A DNA stretch of 5,965 nucleotides, taken from the NCBI GenBank assembly GCA_002383325.1, contig DFYJ01000129.1, positions 13,986 through 19,950 on the forward strand. The letters are read 5' to 3'. This document shows, in pieces, positions 1 through 5,965 of the stretch (positions within the stretch are counted from its first letter, which is position 1; the number at the start of each line of letters is the position of its first letter). Made by a program: the position numbers and the translations under genes. The notes beneath the pieces are model-generated. The model made no database searches and was not told the origin of the DNA. It saw only the letters and a list, made by a program, of their open reading frames with translations. This DNA comes from Candidatus Aminicenantes bacterium UBA4085 (GTDB lineage Bacteria > Acidobacteriota > Aminicenantia > Aminicenantales > UBA4085).

Positions 1-1
1 C

Positions 2-1039
2 GCCACCGTGGACGTCGGCGAGGCCGAAGGCCGGACGGCCGTCATCCCGCGCGACTCGCGCCTGGCCAAGTGGCTCAAGGTCAACGAAACCCATCTGGAG
101 CTCAAGCGCCGCCCCGGGCTGCAGGAGTACCTCACACCCAAGGAAGCCGGCCTGATGGCGTCTCTGGGCATCGAGATCGCTTTCCCGCTGATCTCGATGA
201 ATCGCCTGATCGGAATTCTCCTGGTCGGAAGCAAGCCCGGCGGCGCGGCTTTCACCCGCCTGGAGGTCTCCTTCATCCGGGCCCTCTTGCCCCAGGCCGG
301 CATCGCCCTGGAGAACGCCCTCCTCTTCAAGGAACAGCGCGAGCGCTTCCGCCGCATGTCGCGGGCCGACCGCCTGGCCACGGTCGGCGAGCTGGCGGCG
401 GGCGCGGCCCACGAGATCCGCAATCCGCTGACGGCCATCCGTTCGACCCTGCAGTATCTCGAGGGCAAGTCAGCGGAAGAATCCTCGCGCAAGCTGATCG
501 CCTCGGCCCTGCAGGAGACGGGCCGCATCAACGATATCGTCTCGGCTCTGCTGGCCTTCTCGCGTCCGGCCGAGATCGTGCGCGAGCGCCACGACCTGCG
601 CGGCACGCTGGAGGACAGCTTGGAGCTCGTCGCCTTCCAGGCCAGGTCCAAGGGCGTCGTCCTGCGGCGCGCGCTGCCCGAGGCCGCCCTTCCCGTGCAG
701 GGCGACCGGTCCCAGCTCAAGCAGCTTTTTCTCAACGTCTTTCTGAATGCCATCCAAGCCATGCCCGCGGGAGGCGAGCTCCGGGTCGAGGCGTCGGTCA
801 AGGATCCGCGCAAGGTCCTGGTCGCCGTGGCCGACACCGGCGAGGGCATTCCCGAGGAGAACCTGGACCGCGTCTTCGACCCCTTCTTCACCACCAAAAA
901 GGGGGGGACCGGGCTGGGGCTGTCCATCTGCTACAACATCGTCAAGTCGCACGGGGGCGACATCGAAGCCCGCAGCCGGCCCGGGCAGGGGACGACGATG
1001 CTCATTCACCTGCCGCTCGAAGGAAGCGAGGCGCCATGA
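2..1039 (+). CDS. Sensor histidine kinase, C-terminal part (GAF-HisKA-HATPase_c), 5' end outside window
   Basis: This is the soluble part of a sensor kinase that autophosphorylates on histidine and passes the phosphate to the response regulator encoded next. The frame is open to the left window edge, so the start and any N-terminal sensor or membrane segments are missing; the GTG at 8 is just an in-frame valine. Numbering from that GTG, residues 1-105 look like the end of a GAF domain (hydrophobic strands around 57-74, then a helix ending in ALENALLF). A short coiled-coil linker leads to the HisKA H-box with phosphoacceptor His135 in AAHEIRNPLTAIRS. The ATPase domain has an N-box (LNVFLNAIQAMPAGG, 241-255), G1 box DTGEG (276-280), F-box FDPFFTTK (290-297) and G2 box GTGLGLS (300-306), so it is catalytically complete. 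The stop overlaps the regulator start as ATGA, implying translational coupling and a cognate pair. No membrane segment is visible in this part. The signal sensed cannot be read from what is present. Confidence 0.95.
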   Translation, partial: ATVDVGEAEGRTAVIPRDSRLAKWLKVNETHLELKRRPGLQEYLTPKEAGLMASLGIEIAFPLISMNRLIGILLVGSKPGGAAFTRLEVSFIRALLPQAGIALENALLFKEQRERFRRMSRADRLATVGELAAGAAHEIRNPLTAIRSTLQYLEGKSAEESSRKLIASALQETGRINDIVSALLAFSRPAEIVRERHDLRGTLEDSLELVAFQARSKGVVLRRALPEAALPVQGDRSQLKQLFLNVFLNAIQAMPAGGELRVEASVKDPRKVLVAVADTGEGIPEENLDRVFDPFFTTKKGGTGLGLSICYNIVKSHGGDIEARSRPGQGTTMLIHLPLEGSEAP

Positions 1040-2436
1040 AGTTCAAGATCCTGGTCGTGGACGACGAGCAGTCCATTCGCGACATCTTCTCGCTCCTGCT
1101 GGAGGAGAGGGGCTTTGCCGTCGAGACCGCTGCCAGCGGCCGGGCGGGAATTTTCCAGGCCCGTTCCTTCGCCCCGGACGTCCTGCTTCTGGATATGAAC
1201 CTCCCGGACATGTCGGGCCTGGACGTACTGGCCGGAGTGCGGGAGGCGCTTCCCGCCTGCCGGATCATCGTCATCACCGCCTTCGGCACGATCCGCAACG
1301 CCGTCGAGGCGACCCAGCGCGGCGCCTATGCCTACCTGGAAAAGCCAGTCGACAACGAGGAGCTTCTGCTGCTGATCGAACGGGCCCTGGAGGTCCGGCG
1401 GCTGGAGGCCGAAGTGGCCGGGCTGAAGGCCGAGCTGAGCGCCCGCTACCGCTTCTCGGAGATCGTCGGTACGAGCGGGCCGATGAACTCCATCTTCCAG
1501 ATGATGGACCGCATCGCCCGCGTGGACGGGACGGTCCTCCTCACGGGCGAGAGCGGCACGGGCAAAGAGCTCGTCGCCCGGGCCATCCACTTCGCCGGGC
1601 CGCGCCGGGACGGCCCGTTCGTCGTCGTCAACTGCGGGGCCATCCCGCGCGACCTGATCGAGTCCGAGTTCTTCGGCCACAGCAAGGGGGCTTTCACCGA
1701 CGCCAGGACTGAGACCACGGGCAAGTTCGAGATGGCCCATAAGGGCACGATTTTCCTGGACGAGATCGGGGAGCTTCCGCTGGAGGCTCAGGTCAAGCTG
1801 CTGCGGGCCCTGGGCGAAAGGGAGATCGTCAAGGTAGGGGGGAGCCGGACCATCCCGGTCGATGTGCGGGTCATCGCGGCCACCAACAAGGATCTGGACG
1901 GAGAAGTCCACCGGGGCGCCTTCCGCGAGGATCTCTACTTTCGTCTGGCCGTGCTGTCGCTGCGGCTGCCGCCGCTTCGCGAGCGGAGGGAGGACATCCC
2001 CCTTCTCTGCGAGCACTTCCTGGCCAAGTACGGCCAGGAGCTGGGTAAAAGCGTCCAGGCGCTCTCGCCCGACTTCCTGGAAACGCTGATGGGTTACGGC
2101 TGGCCGGGCAACGTGCGGGAGCTCGAGAGCGTGATCTATGAGGCCATGGTCCACGCCGAGGGGAACAACCTGGATGTCTCCGTCATACCGGCCAGGGTGC
2201 GCTCCCGGGCCCGGTTCGACCCTCAGACGGAGGCCCACGGCGTCGCTACCCACGGGGATCCGGCCGCGGCCGAAACGCTTCTGGATGCGGCCCACTCGGC
2301 CGCGGAAGGGACGTCGCGGGCCCTCATCGAAAAGGCCCTTCAGGAAGCGAATGGCAGCCGGACCCTGGCCGCCAAGCGGCTGGGGATCAGCCGCAAAACC
2401 CTGTTCAACAAGATGAAGGCGCTGGGGATGGGCTGA
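1036..2436 (+). CDS. NtrC-family sigma-54-dependent response regulator
   Basis: This 466-residue protein is a phosphorylation-controlled enhancer-binding activator that uses ATP to remodel sigma-54 RNA polymerase. The receiver domain (1-118) has the acidic pair Asp9/Asp10, phosphoacceptor Asp53 in [12 protein letters not shown], switch Thr81 and Lys103. A probable coiled-coil linker (117-138) joins the AAA+ domain, with Walker A GESGTGKE (171-178), sigma-54 contact loop GAFTDA (218-223), Walker [10 protein letters not shown] (238-246), sensor I around VIAATNKDL (279-287), the arginine-finger region FREDLYFRL (296-304) and sensor [13 protein letters not shown] (353-363). After a variable linker (about 385-424), a Fis-type helix-turn-helix (about 429-463) ends the protein. 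The ATG at 1036 was chosen because the receiver fold begins at once, AGGAAG (1021-1026) and GAGG (1028-1031) lie upstream, and it overlaps the kinase stop by four bases. The fifth loop residue is Asp where Gly is canonical. Target genes cannot be told from the window, and no convincing -24/-12 promoter was found here. Confidence 0.97.
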   Translation: MKFKILVVDDEQSIRDIFSLLLEERGFAVETAASGRAGIFQARSFAPDVLLLDMNLPDMSGLDVLAGVREALPACRIIVITAFGTIRNAVEATQRGAYAYLEKPVDNEELLLLIERALEVRRLEAEVAGLKAELSARYRFSEIVGTSGPMNSIFQMMDRIARVDGTVLLTGESGTGKELVARAIHFAGPRRDGPFVVVNCGAIPRDLIESEFFGHSKGAFTDARTETTGKFEMAHKGTIFLDEIGELPLEAQVKLLRALGEREIVKVGGSRTIPVDVRVIAATNKDLDGEVHRGAFREDLYFRLAVLSLRLPPLRERREDIPLLCEHFLAKYGQELGKSVQALSPDFLETLMGYGWPGNVRELESVIYEAMVHAEGNNLDVSVIPARVRSRARFDPQTEAHGVATHGDPAAAETLLDAAHSAAEGTSRALIEKALQEANGSRTLAAKRLGISRKTLFNKMKALGMG

Positions 2437-2455
2437 CGCCGATCCCCAGCGCCTT
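2416..2455. terminator. Large hairpin between convergent genes, probable bidirectional transcript end
   Basis: A perfect 14-base inverted repeat is formed by 2416-2429 (AAGGCGCTGGGGAT) and 2442-2455. Inside it, after one G/G mismatch, GGC (2431-2433) can pair with GCC (2438-2440), leaving a four-base loop TGAC. The stem covers the last codons of the response regulator and its TGA stop lies at 2434-2436, at the loop. It sits where the plus-strand operon meets the minus-strand lipoprotein gene (stop at 2465), as expected for a terminator serving both directions. No clear T-run follows the stem on either strand, so it may be a U-poor terminator, a Rho-assisted end or an mRNA-stabilising 3' structure. 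Confidence 0.6.
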
Positions 2456-2464
2456 GAATCGCTC

Positions 2465-2890
2465 TTACTGGAGCGAGCCCATGGCCTCGGTCAGCTTGGC
2501 CTGGGCCGCCTGGACCTTGGGATCGGCGGCGTACTCGGCGATCTTGCCCATGGAGCTCATCATCTTGGTGGCTACGCCCTGCATCCGGTCGACGAGCGGC
2601 TTGAGCTCCTCGGGGAGGTTCTCCATGTCCTTGAACTCGGGGTACTTGGTCTCGAAGCCCTTGATCTGGGGTCCGAGATCCTTGGCCACGACAGTGTAGG
2701 CTTCGATGGCCTTGACCACGCCGTCGGCGTCCTTGACGCCTTCCATGGCCGTGGCGAACTTTTCCGTCGCGTCGATGTACTTGTTCATGACTTTCTTGAC
2801 GTCGCCGTACTTGCCCCCGCCGCCCTTATTGCAGGCGGATACGGACACCAGAAGCAGAGCGACGCACATGAAGACGATGGCTTTTTTCAT
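2465..2890 (-). CDS. Small helical lipoprotein of unknown function
   Basis: This 141-residue protein has a clear lipoprotein signal peptide: Met-Lys-Lys, a hydrophobic stretch (4-18) and the lipobox VSAC with lipidated Cys20. Asn at +2 gives no inner-membrane retention signal, so outer-membrane sorting is plausible in a Gram-negative host. The mature chain starts with a flexible NKGGGG linker and then looks wholly alpha-helical: amphipathic, lysine- and glutamate-rich segments (28-72, 94-120, 123-140) broken by short turns such as KYPEFKDMENLPEEL. There is no cysteine after Cys20 and no catalytic motif that I can recognise. ATG 2890 was chosen over an upstream in-frame TTG (2953) because it begins the signal peptide and follows a strong purine-rich ribosome site (AGAGGAGAGGA at 2895-2905). 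The gene is 110 bases downstream of the membrane-protein gene on the same strand, so it may be read through or have its own promoter. I do not recognise the family; a helical-bundle scaffold or binding protein is a guess. Confidence 0.88.
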   Translation of the reverse strand: MKKAIVFMCVALLLVSVSACNKGGGGKYGDVKKVMNKYIDATEKFATAMEGVKDADGVVKAIEAYTVVAKDLGPQIKGFETKYPEFKDMENLPEELKPLVDRMQGVATKMMSSMGKIAEYAADPKVQAAQAKLTEAMGSLQ

Positions 2891-2923
2891 GGATTCCTCT
2901 CCTCTCACGAAAGACGTGTCCCC

Positions 2924-2953
2924 TTCATACCACAGACGAAAAGAGGAATACAA
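2924..2953 (-). promoter_or_regulatory. Possible sigma-70-type promoter for the lipoprotein gene
   Basis: On the minus strand, TTGTAT (2953-2948) and TATGAA (2929-2924) are separated by 18 bases. TGG directly before TATGAA fits an extended -10 (TGn). The local sequence is richer in A/T than its surroundings and lies 34 bases upstream of the lipoprotein ATG. The match is partial, so this is a suggestion only. Confidence 0.33.
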
Positions 2954-3000
2954 GCGAGAAATTCAGATGGAGCCGGAAGCCCGGGGGAGGGGAGGCCGGA

Positions 3001-3831
3001 TCAGATCTCGACCTTGAAAACACCCTTGAGGCCGAAGCCGAAGAGGAGCGAGAGGAGGAAGAAGGCGACCAACCAGTGCATACGCCAGCCGAAGTAATCG
3101 AGCCGGGCGGACGGGTAGGACGCCTCGATCGAGACGATTCCGGAATCCTTGGGGAGGGGTTTCTCGCCGGGATGGAGAAGCTCCGCCCAGCCGCCTTTGC
3201 GAACCCTGAGGGGCGTCACCTTGGCCGAGGACGGCTGCCGGACGGAGAGGCTCTTGGTCCCGGTCAGGGCGCCGACGCGGACGGTCAGGGTGTGGATCCC
3301 CGCGGCCTCGGCCCGGATCCGCCAGTCAATCTCGTTCTCCTCCTCGATCCTCAGGGGCGGCGTTTCGACCGTGACCCCGGCCGGGGCCTCGAGCCCGGGC
3401 TCGATCGAGGCCAGCTCGATCGACGGATCGACCTTCACCTTGACCAGAGCGGTCTCGCCCGGCTCCAAGGCCCGGGCCCCGAAACGGGCGTCGAGCTGGA
3501 CCAGGACGAGGAGGATGGGGACGAACATAACCAGCATCGGCTTTAAGGCGTGAAGAAAGTAGCGGCCGTTGGCCGCCAGGATGCGGCCCTGCGAGCGCAT
3601 GGTCTGGCCGAAGTCGCTCTTGTACAGGCGCAGCTCCAGGAGGTGGGCCTTGATCCGGTCCTTGGCCCGGCGGATGCCGGCCTGGTTGGAGGTTCTCTTG
3701 AAGATGAAGAGCATGAACAGGCCGACCAGCAGCGAGACGACGGCCATGGACGCCTCCGGGCCGAGGCGGCCCAGGACGGCGAAGAGAGCGTCGAAAAGCC
3801 CGCCCACGGCCGCGTTCAGGATGCCGATCAT
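3001..3831 (-). CDS. Three-TM membrane protein, possibly EMC3/DUF106 (Oxa1/YidC superfamily)-like, with extracytoplasmic beta-domain
   Basis: The 276-residue protein has a first membrane segment at about 27-45, then a basic, helical cytoplasmic stretch (46-95; KRTSNQAGIRRAKDRIKAH onward). A second membrane segment follows at about 96-113 (LKPMLVMFVPILLVLVQL), then a beta-rich extracytoplasmic region (about 116-248) and a last membrane segment at about 251-270 with a short VFKVEI tail. Charge distribution puts the N-terminus outside and the helical loop inside. TM, cytosolic helical pair, TM with a KPM...P start, then a third TM is the layout of EMC3/TMCO1/DUF106 proteins, which belong to the Oxa1/YidC insertase superfamily. 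That assignment is my inference from topology and motif style. The beta region resembles an Ig-like or adhesion-type sandwich (repeated EPGE/HPGE turns and alternating hydrophobic strands). ATG 3831 has GAGGAG (3845-3840) eight bases upstream, and the gene starts 24 bases after the RHH-like gene, so they are almost surely co-transcribed. If not an insertase relative, it is an uncharacterised membrane anchor for the beta domain. Confidence 0.85.
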   Translation of the reverse strand: MIGILNAAVGGLFDALFAVLGRLGPEASMAVVSLLVGLFMLFIFKRTSNQAGIRRAKDRIKAHLLELRLYKSDFGQTMRSQGRILAANGRYFLHALKPMLVMFVPILLVLVQLDARFGARALEPGETALVKVKVDPSIELASIEPGLEAPAGVTVETPPLRIEEENEIDWRIRAEAAGIHTLTVRVGALTGTKSLSVRQPSSAKVTPLRVRKGGWAELLHPGEKPLPKDSGIVSIEASYPSARLDYFGWRMHWLVAFFLLSLLFGFGLKGVFKVEI

Positions 3832-3855
3832 GGCCCGATCTCCTCGTTCCTTTCC

Positions 3856-4047
3856 TCAGCCGATGTAGCCGAGCCCCTTGAGCTTTTTCTTGATATCGTC
3901 CTCGGTGCCGCCCGCTTCCAGCCCGGAAAGCTCCTTCTCCAGGCAGTGAGCGACGAACTCCTCGGCCGAGGCGTAGCCGGCCATGGCGGCGTACTTGCGG
4001 ACCCGGTCCATGAGATCCTTGTCGAGCTTGATCTTCTCGCTGGCCAT
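3856..4047 (-). CDS. Small ribbon-helix-helix-like protein with C-terminal LGYIG tail
   Basis: This 63-residue protein begins with a short strand-like stretch (EKIKLDKDL, 4-12), then a helix (DLMDRVRKYAAMAGY, 11-25), a turn, and a second helix (SAEEFVAHCLEKELSGLE, 28-44). That is the size and pattern of a MetJ/Arc-type ribbon-helix-helix unit, which dimerises and usually binds DNA through the strand. A charged linker leads to a C-terminal helix and tail, DDIKKKLKGLGYIG (50-63). Similar LGY-type endings are familiar at the C-termini of many bacterial sulfatases and related hydrolases, so the tail may matter for the neighbouring hydrolase; this link is inference. The ATG shares one base with the upstream stop (TGATG at 4049-4045), and AGGAG (4060-4056) lies eight bases before it, which fixes the start and implies translational coupling. 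Possible roles are an operon autoregulator or a small partner of the two larger proteins. A longer reading of this frame upstream is an out-of-frame shadow of the hydrolase gene. Confidence 0.82.
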   Translation of the reverse strand: MASEKIKLDKDLMDRVRKYAAMAGYASAEEFVAHCLEKELSGLEAGGTEDDIKKKLKGLGYIG

Positions 4048-5965
4048 CAGGGCTTCTCCTGGAAGATGGACTGGCCGACGTATTCGCGGGGCTTTTCGGC
4101 CCCGAAGACGTCGGCGATCGTGGCGGTCAGGTCGTAGAGGGCGGGGGCCGCGGCTCCGATCGGCCTGTTCGCCAGCAGTATGCCCGGCAGGGTCTCGGCC
4201 GCACCCATGTGGTCCCCGCTCCACTTGGCCGTGTTGTCCTCCAGGACCTCGCGGGGGATGCGGCCGAGCGGGGAGCCGAAGGAGATGCGATAGCCCCGGT
4301 TGAAGCCCAGGACGATGTCGGGGGCCCCGGCCGCGGCCGGTCCCCGGTAGACGTCCCGGCCCCGGTAGGCCCGCAGGACCACCCGTTCGCCCGTCTTGGG
4401 GTCCTTGACGGCTTCCAGGGCGGCGCAAATCTCGGCGGCCAGGGCTTCGGCCTCGGCCCCCGGGGCGACGATGCCCTGGCCCTCGCGCCCGCGGACATTC
4501 AGGTAGAGGGCGTTAAGGCCCAGACCGTAGGCCCGGCTCGCGGACCAGTCGGTGCTGGAGAATCCGATCTCCAGGTCCTCCCGCTTGAAGGAGTTCTTGA
4601 AGCGGTGGTAGCCGGCCTGCAGGAGCCAGGTATTGAGGTTGAAGCTGCGGTAAAAGGGATTGAAGCCGTGGTCGGACATGACCAGAACGACGGTGTCCTT
4701 GTCGATGCGGGCCAGGGCCTGGGCCAGGATCTCATCGGCCTGTTGGTAAGTCCTGCGGATGGTGCCGCCGAAGCGCGCAGCCAGCTTGGGATCGTGGGCC
4801 GGATGGGCCGGATCCATCAGCCGCCAGAACATGTGCTGGCGCTGGTCGGTGCTGGAGATGTAGTAGAACAGCAGGCCCGCATCGAAGCGGCCGAGCTCGT
4901 AGTCGAGCATGGCCCGGCTCTCCCGCAGGACCATCTCGTCCTGGGCCAGGAATTCCTCCTCGTCCAGCAGGTCGTTGTCCAGGGCGCTCGTGTCGGCCGG
5001 CAGGCCCTTGGTGAAGTAGGGCCCGAAGCGCTTTTCCAGCTCGGCTGCGTATCCCGCCGGGGTCGAGATCGGCAGGATCGGGTCGGCCGGGTCGATGTTG
5101 ACCGGGCTGACATAGAGGCTGAAGGTCGGCCGGACCTCCTTGAGATAGAACATGCAGATACCGGAGACGCTCTGGGTCGGGATGAGCGGGAAGCGGACCC
5201 GCTTCCAGCCGCTCCACTCCTTCTCCCGCAGGATGAACTCCTGGTCGGGAAGCACGATCTTGGCCACGGCGTGGACGGGATCGAGAACGACCTTGAAGTC
5301 GATCTGGGCTTCCGGGGCCCCGATCCTGTAAGTGTTGACCGGGCCCGGCAGGCGGGCGTCGACCCGGTTGCCGATGACGAAGACCTCGTGGATGCGGGCC
5401 CCGCCGATGTCCTCGTTCACGGACTTGATCGAGGTCGTGTAGAAGTCGCAAATGCCGTAGTTGCCCTGGATGTCGGGCGTGCCCATCCCGGCCAGGGTCC
5501 GCATCTTCGAGGATACCGGCGGGTAATTGGCCGGCATCTTGAAGATGGTGCTGGGGACGTCGTGATCCTCCAGGACCTGCCAGAAAGCTCGGCCCTGCCG
5601 CAGGTTGCGGATCTCCCCGCCCTTGAGCGGCAGAAGCCACTTGCCCAGCCGGAGCGTCTTGGCCGCCCCTTCGATGGAGGAGGCCGAGAAGACGGGCATA
5701 TAGGTCTTGGGATCGCGGTGCATGAAGTCGAAGATGCCGTGTCCGCCCGGGCCGGTCCCGGCGATGAAGTTGGACCAGGCCACCGGGCTCTGGGGCGGGA
5801 TGCTCGTCTGGAGCGGTCTGAAGCCGCCCTGGGCGGCCAGCTTGCGGAAGGCGGGCAGGTAGCCGGCCTCCATCCATTGCCGGGTGATGTGGGCGTCCAT
5901 GCCGTCGAAGCCCAGGACCAGCACCTTGGTCTTCGTGGCCTTGCGCCCGGCCGTGCGCAGCGGAG
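4047..5965 (-). CDS. Alkaline-phosphatase-superfamily phosphodiesterase/phosphatase, 5' end outside window
   Basis: This is a metal-dependent hydrolase of the type I phosphodiesterase/nucleotide pyrophosphatase branch of the alkaline phosphatase superfamily. Numbering from the GTG at 5924 (625 residues to the stop), the two-metal site appears complete: Asp7 in LGFDGMD, the likely nucleophile Ser46 in PPQSPVAWSNF, then GTGPGGHGIFDF, Asp360 and His364 in SSTDQRQHMFW, Asp418 and His419 in VMSDHGF, and His572 in WSGDHMG. About 310 residues separate Ser46 from Asp360, so a large insert (roughly 140-340) sits between the catalytic halves. The frame remains open upstream of the GTG to the window edge (PLRTAGRKATKTK precedes it) with no ATG. 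The true start, and perhaps an export signal, therefore lies outside. The stop overlaps the RHH-like start by one base, and the insertase-like gene follows, making a three-gene unit. The substrate (nucleotide, lipid head group, glycan phosphate or sulfate) cannot be told from sequence; Ser at the nucleophile position does not decide it. Confidence 0.93.
   Translation of the reverse strand, partial: PLRTAGRKATKTKVLVLGFDGMDAHITRQWMEAGYLPAFRKLAAQGGFRPLQTSIPPQSPVAWSNFIAGTGPGGHGIFDFMHRDPKTYMPVFSASSIEGAAKTLRLGKWLLPLKGGEIRNLRQGRAFWQVLEDHDVPSTIFKMPANYPPVSSKMRTLAGMGTPDIQGNYGICDFYTTSIKSVNEDIGGARIHEVFVIGNRVDARLPGPVNTYRIGAPEAQIDFKVVLDPVHAVAKIVLPDQEFILREKEWSGWKRVRFPLIPTQSVSGICMFYLKEVRPTFSLYVSPVNIDPADPILPISTPAGYAAELEKRFGPYFTKGLPADTSALDNDLLDEEEFLAQDEMVLRESRAMLDYELGRFDAGLLFYYISSTDQRQHMFWRLMDPAHPAHDPKLAARFGGTIRRTYQQADEILAQALARIDKDTVVLVMSDHGFNPFYRSFNLNTWLLQAGYHRFKNSFKREDLEIGFSSTDWSASRAYGLGLNALYLNVRGREGQGIVAPGAEAEALAAEICAALEAVKDPKTGERVVLRAYRGRDVYRGPAAAGAPDIVLGFNRGYRISFGSPLGRIPREVLEDNTAKWSGDHMGAAETLPGILLANRPIGAAAPALYDLTATIADVFGAEKPREYVGQSIFQEKP

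Noticed and set aside
896..907. A5G7 run in the kinase gene as a possible frameshift or phase-variation site
   Set aside because: It simply encodes the conserved KKGG before GTGLG in the ATP-binding domain. The frame is intact on both sides and there is no A AAA AAG heptamer, though sequencing error there is conceivable.
70..1035. In-frame upstream extension of the response regulator
   Set aside because: It is rich in Pro, Arg and Gly and is the out-of-frame reading of the kinase gene; the receiver domain starts exactly at ATG 1036.
1006..2295. Long antisense open frame (429 codons) opposite the response regulator
   Set aside because: High-GC genes commonly leave such frames open on the other strand; its translation shows no domain and the sense strand is a complete NtrC-type gene.
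2971..3000. GC-rich stretch just after the membrane-protein stop as a terminator
   Set aside because: CCGG-type short repeats occur, but no continuous stem of useful length forms and no T-run follows.
2437..3000. Sigma-54 (-24/-12) promoter that the NtrC-like regulator might use
   Set aside because: No sequence close to TGGCAC-N5-TTGC was found in the intergenic stretches; the promoter of the minus-strand operon would lie beyond the window.
3550..4137. Plus-strand open frame across the RHH-like and membrane-protein genes
   Set aside because: It spans two real genes and their gap in antisense and has no recognisable domain or ribosome site.
4732..5877. Long minus-strand frame (381 codons) within the hydrolase gene
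   Set aside because: Its product is a low-complexity Pro/Gly/Arg/Gln-rich shadow, while the overlapping frame has all catalytic motifs.

Overview
This GC-rich window holds six protein-coding genes and no recognisable RNA genes, mobile elements or CRISPR arrays. The codon bias (strong G/C at third positions), the NtrC-type two-component pair and the alkaline-phosphatase-superfamily enzyme linked to small uncharacterised proteins suggest a Gram-negative, high-GC bacterium. Acidobacteriota or Aminicenantes-like bacteria are a plausible guess. That is inference from style; no taxonomic marker is present.

Plus strand, 2-2436: a two-component operon. The 3' part of a cytoplasmic sensor histidine kinase (GAF, HisKA, HATPase_c; its 5' end lies outside the window) overlaps by four bases (ATGA) a complete NtrC-family response regulator (receiver, sigma-54 AAA+ ATPase, Fis-type helix-turn-helix). 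The regulator's sigma-54 contact loop reads GAFTDA instead of the canonical GAFTGA.

Minus strand, 5965 down to 2465: a convergent gene series. In transcription order it holds (i) a large alkaline-phosphatase-superfamily phosphodiesterase/phosphatase, cut at its 5' end by the window edge; (ii) a 63-residue ribbon-helix-helix-like protein with an unusual LGYIG C-terminal tail, whose start codon shares one base with the previous stop (TGATG); (iii) 24 bases on, a 276-residue three-TM membrane protein whose layout resembles EMC3/DUF106 members of the Oxa1/YidC superfamily, with a beta-rich extracytoplasmic domain inserted; and (iv) after a 110-base gap that may carry its own promoter, a 141-residue helical lipoprotein.

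The two convergent units meet at 2437-2464. A near-perfect hairpin there (14-bp perfect stem at its base) contains the response-regulator stop codon in its loop and probably acts as a shared 3' end for both transcripts.

The item most worth following is the tightly coupled trio of hydrolase, RHH-like protein and insertase-like membrane protein. It looks like a functional module for a membrane or envelope task, but nothing in the window identifies its substrate.
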